DNA of 64,000 bases, taken from contig CAJTEM010000011.1 of assembly GCA_910575255.1 (NCBI GenBank), positions 62,001-126,000 of the forward strand. Reading direction: 5' to 3'. The stretch is from Lachnospiraceae bacterium. GTDB taxonomy: Bacteria > Bacillota > Clostridia > Lachnospirales > Lachnospiraceae. Shown here one piece after another: positions 62,558 to 64,000 of this stretch. The stretch's first letter is position 1. Each line of letters opens with the position of its first letter. The translations under genes and the position numbers were made by a program. The notes under the pieces are model-generated. The model was not told the origin of the DNA and ran no database searches. It saw only the letters and a list, made by a program, of their open reading frames with translations.

Positions 62558-63466
62558 ATGAAAAATATTAAATATACGGATTCTGCCCAGTTCCGCTGTC
62601 TGGAACATCTAAGGGGAACTTATATGGATCTTTATCTGATCCATTGCGGGTTAGAGCATTGTCTGCCTACCCATGCTATTGAGCATTCGATTCGCGAAGA
62701 GTATATTATCCATTTTGTCCTGGAAGGGAAAGGTTCATACACGATCCATGGGATCACGTATTTTCTTACGGCCAATCAGATGTTTCTGATCCGGCCGGGA
62801 GAAGAGATCCGTTATGCTGCCGATCCGGAAGACCCCTGGACCTATGCCTGGGTGGGCTTTGACGGTATCCGCGCGGAGGCGATTCTGAAAAACTGCGGAT
62901 TTTCCAAGCAGTCCTATGTGCTTCCCTTTAAGAAACGGGATGAGGTGGAGGAGCAGATCAACGCGATTCTTGCCTCGGTCCAGCTTTCCTTTTCCAATGA
63001 TTTAAAGAGGAATTCTGCCCTGATGATGATGCTGGCCCTGCTGGTGGAGAATTATAACCACGATTACATCAACCAGAAAAGCGGCTCCGGCCGTTATGAT
63101 TACAGCAGTAATGTCTATGTGGAGCAGGCGATTGATTATGTAAAGTGGAAGCACAGCTATGGGATCAATGTTACGGACATCGCGGATTACGTGGGGATCA
63201 GCCGCACGTACTTAAATCATGTGTTTCAGAAGGAGCTGGGACTTTCCGCCCAGAAATTTCTGATGGATTTCCGGCTGCACAAAGCGGCCAATCTGCTGAT
63301 ATCCACAGAGCTTCCGGTGACAGAGGTGTCGGCGGCTGTGGGCTATGAAGATTCGCTGGCATTTTCCAAAGCATTTAAGAAAAAGTTCGAGCTGAGTCCC
63401 AAGAATTACCGCAGCCACAAGGAGAAGATGGAGCAGTTTACAGAGAAGCAGCCGCCCATCGAATAA
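62558..63466 (+). CDS. AraC family transcriptional regulator
   Basis: A 302-residue protein with an N-terminal cupin-like sensor (EYIIHFVLEGKGSYTIHGIT near 52-70, GEEIRYAADPEDPWTYAWVG) and C-terminal double helix-turn-helix (INVTDIADYVGISRTYLNHV, VSAAVGYEDSLAFSKAFKKK). Divergent from the sugar-binding gene and therefore its likely activator. The start ATG 62558 has GGAGGAAACAATTTT before it. Confidence 0.93.
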   Translation: MKNIKYTDSAQFRCLEHLRGTYMDLYLIHCGLEHCLPTHAIEHSIREEYIIHFVLEGKGSYTIHGITYFLTANQMFLIRPGEEIRYAADPEDPWTYAWVGFDGIRAEAILKNCGFSKQSYVLPFKKRDEVEEQINAILASVQLSFSNDLKRNSALMMMLALLVENYNHDYINQKSGSGRYDYSSNVYVEQAIDYVKWKHSYGINVTDIADYVGISRTYLNHVFQKELGLSAQKFLMDFRLHKAANLLISTELPVTEVSAAVGYEDSLAFSKAFKKKFELSPKNYRSHKEKMEQFTEKQPPIE

Positions 63467-63644
63467 AGGAGTACTCTCCAAGGGCGCGAAGCAGGAGAAT
63501 ATGAGGGGATGGGGGTTCCGGAGAGGAATGTCAGGAGGCAGGCCAGGTCTTTCTGATATTTGGGAAGTATGCTCCGAAAAGGATAAGAAGAAGGAATCAG
63601 GGAAAGAAACTGAAGAGAAGGGCAAGAGAAAAAGGAACGAATCC

Positions 63645-64000
63645 ATGGAACAGTCATTTGTTCTGCAGCTTACCAACCGGCAGATTCAGGATTTCTATCT
63701 GTGCTTCTGCGGATATGAAAAATGCGATAAGTATCAGAGCTTTGGTCCCGCGGTGCGGCCTAACTATGTGGTTCATTATATCCTGGAGGGAGAGGGGGAC
63801 TATGTGGTGGAAGAGAGGCGTTACCATCTGAAGGCAGGCCAGGGTTTTATCATAGAGCCGAATACCGTGACCTTTTATAAGGCAAGTCCGGAGAATCCCT
63901 GGACTTATGTCTGGGTGGGATTTTCCGGTTCCCGTGCGCCGGAATATCTGTATCGTCTTGGCTATAACCACAACCGCCTGATTTTTTATAATCCGGACCC
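63645..64000 (+). CDS. Second AraC family regulator, N-terminal part (runs off the window)
   Basis: The first about 118 residues show an AraC-type sensor domain: YVVHYILEGEGDYVVEERRY, LKAGQGFIIEPNTVTFYKAS and ENPWTYVWVGFSGS, closely parallel to the preceding regulator (shared PWTY.WVGF). ATG 63645 follows AAAAGGAACGAATCC. The helix-turn-helix part lies beyond position 64000. The gap 63467-63644 holds nothing else I can support. Confidence 0.85.
   Translation, partial: MEQSFVLQLTNRQIQDFYLCFCGYEKCDKYQSFGPAVRPNYVVHYILEGEGDYVVEERRYHLKAGQGFIIEPNTVTFYKASPENPWTYVWVGFSGSRAPEYLYRLGYNHNRLIFYNPD

Overview
The window looks like a chromosome segment of a motile, Gram-positive, anaerobic Clostridia-type bacterium, most likely in or near the family Lachnospiraceae. 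The evidence is a single large B. subtilis/Clostridium-style fla/che operon with a FliY-type switch protein, CheC, CheD and CheV; GGAGG ribosome sites with good SigmaA promoters; a lipoprotein-anchored sugar ABC system; DUF1540, TSUP and Rrf2 genes; and a vegetative SigA. I see no rRNA or tRNA gene, CRISPR array or intact transposase. The genus cannot be fixed from sequence reading alone.

Layout: 1-1.8 kb holds a long palindromic repeat, a doubtful small gene and a broken AAA/DUF4143 ATPase gene. 1.85-6.95 kb is a purine cluster, purC-purF-purB-purA, on the + strand. 7.0-8.06 kb is a FliD-like orphan gene behind a Sigma28-type promoter. 8.06-9.06 kb is a repeat-dense island: a 126-bp tandem repeat, a 260-bp terminal-inverted-repeat element, a 168-bp palindrome and a decayed nuclease fragment.

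9.1-35.8 kb is the fla/che operon, all on +: flgB-fliE-fliF-fliG-fliH-fliI-fliJ-fliK-flgD-(TIGR02530-like)-flgE-flbD-motA-motB-fliM-cheY-flgC-fliY-fliO-fliP-fliQ-fliR-flhB-flhA-sigma28-flgF/G-flgG-cheC-cheD-cheV-secreted wall-binding protein. It supplies rod, hook, MS-ring, switch, export apparatus, stator, late sigma factor and the CheC/CheD/CheV adaptation branch. flgC has moved downstream, and fliL, flhF and flhG are missing from their usual places.

36.2-39.7 kb carries an L,D-transpeptidase, MscL, a secreted TIM-barrel-like protein and a DUF1540 protein. 39.8-42.3 kb (- strand) is Rrf2 regulator-tcdA-NSS transporter. 43.3-46.8 kb is nadE, a SpoU/TrmH methyltransferase and a TSUP transporter. 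47.2-55.9 kb holds NfeD/stomatin, argF, birA, mutY, a lipid kinase, rpoD, queH and an HPr. 56.0-64.0 kb is an alpha-galactoside uptake and degradation locus: binding protein, two permeases, a YesL-like protein and a GH36 alpha-galactosidase on -, with two AraC-type regulators on +.

The most striking feature is a family of intergenic foldback repeats (six long copies plus smaller relatives). In each copy the ~46-bp outer arms differ from those of the other copies, yet pair almost perfectly with their own partner. Nearly all residual mismatches are G-T/G-U compatible. The inner part is conserved and flanking motifs are shared. I cannot match this to a named element from memory.
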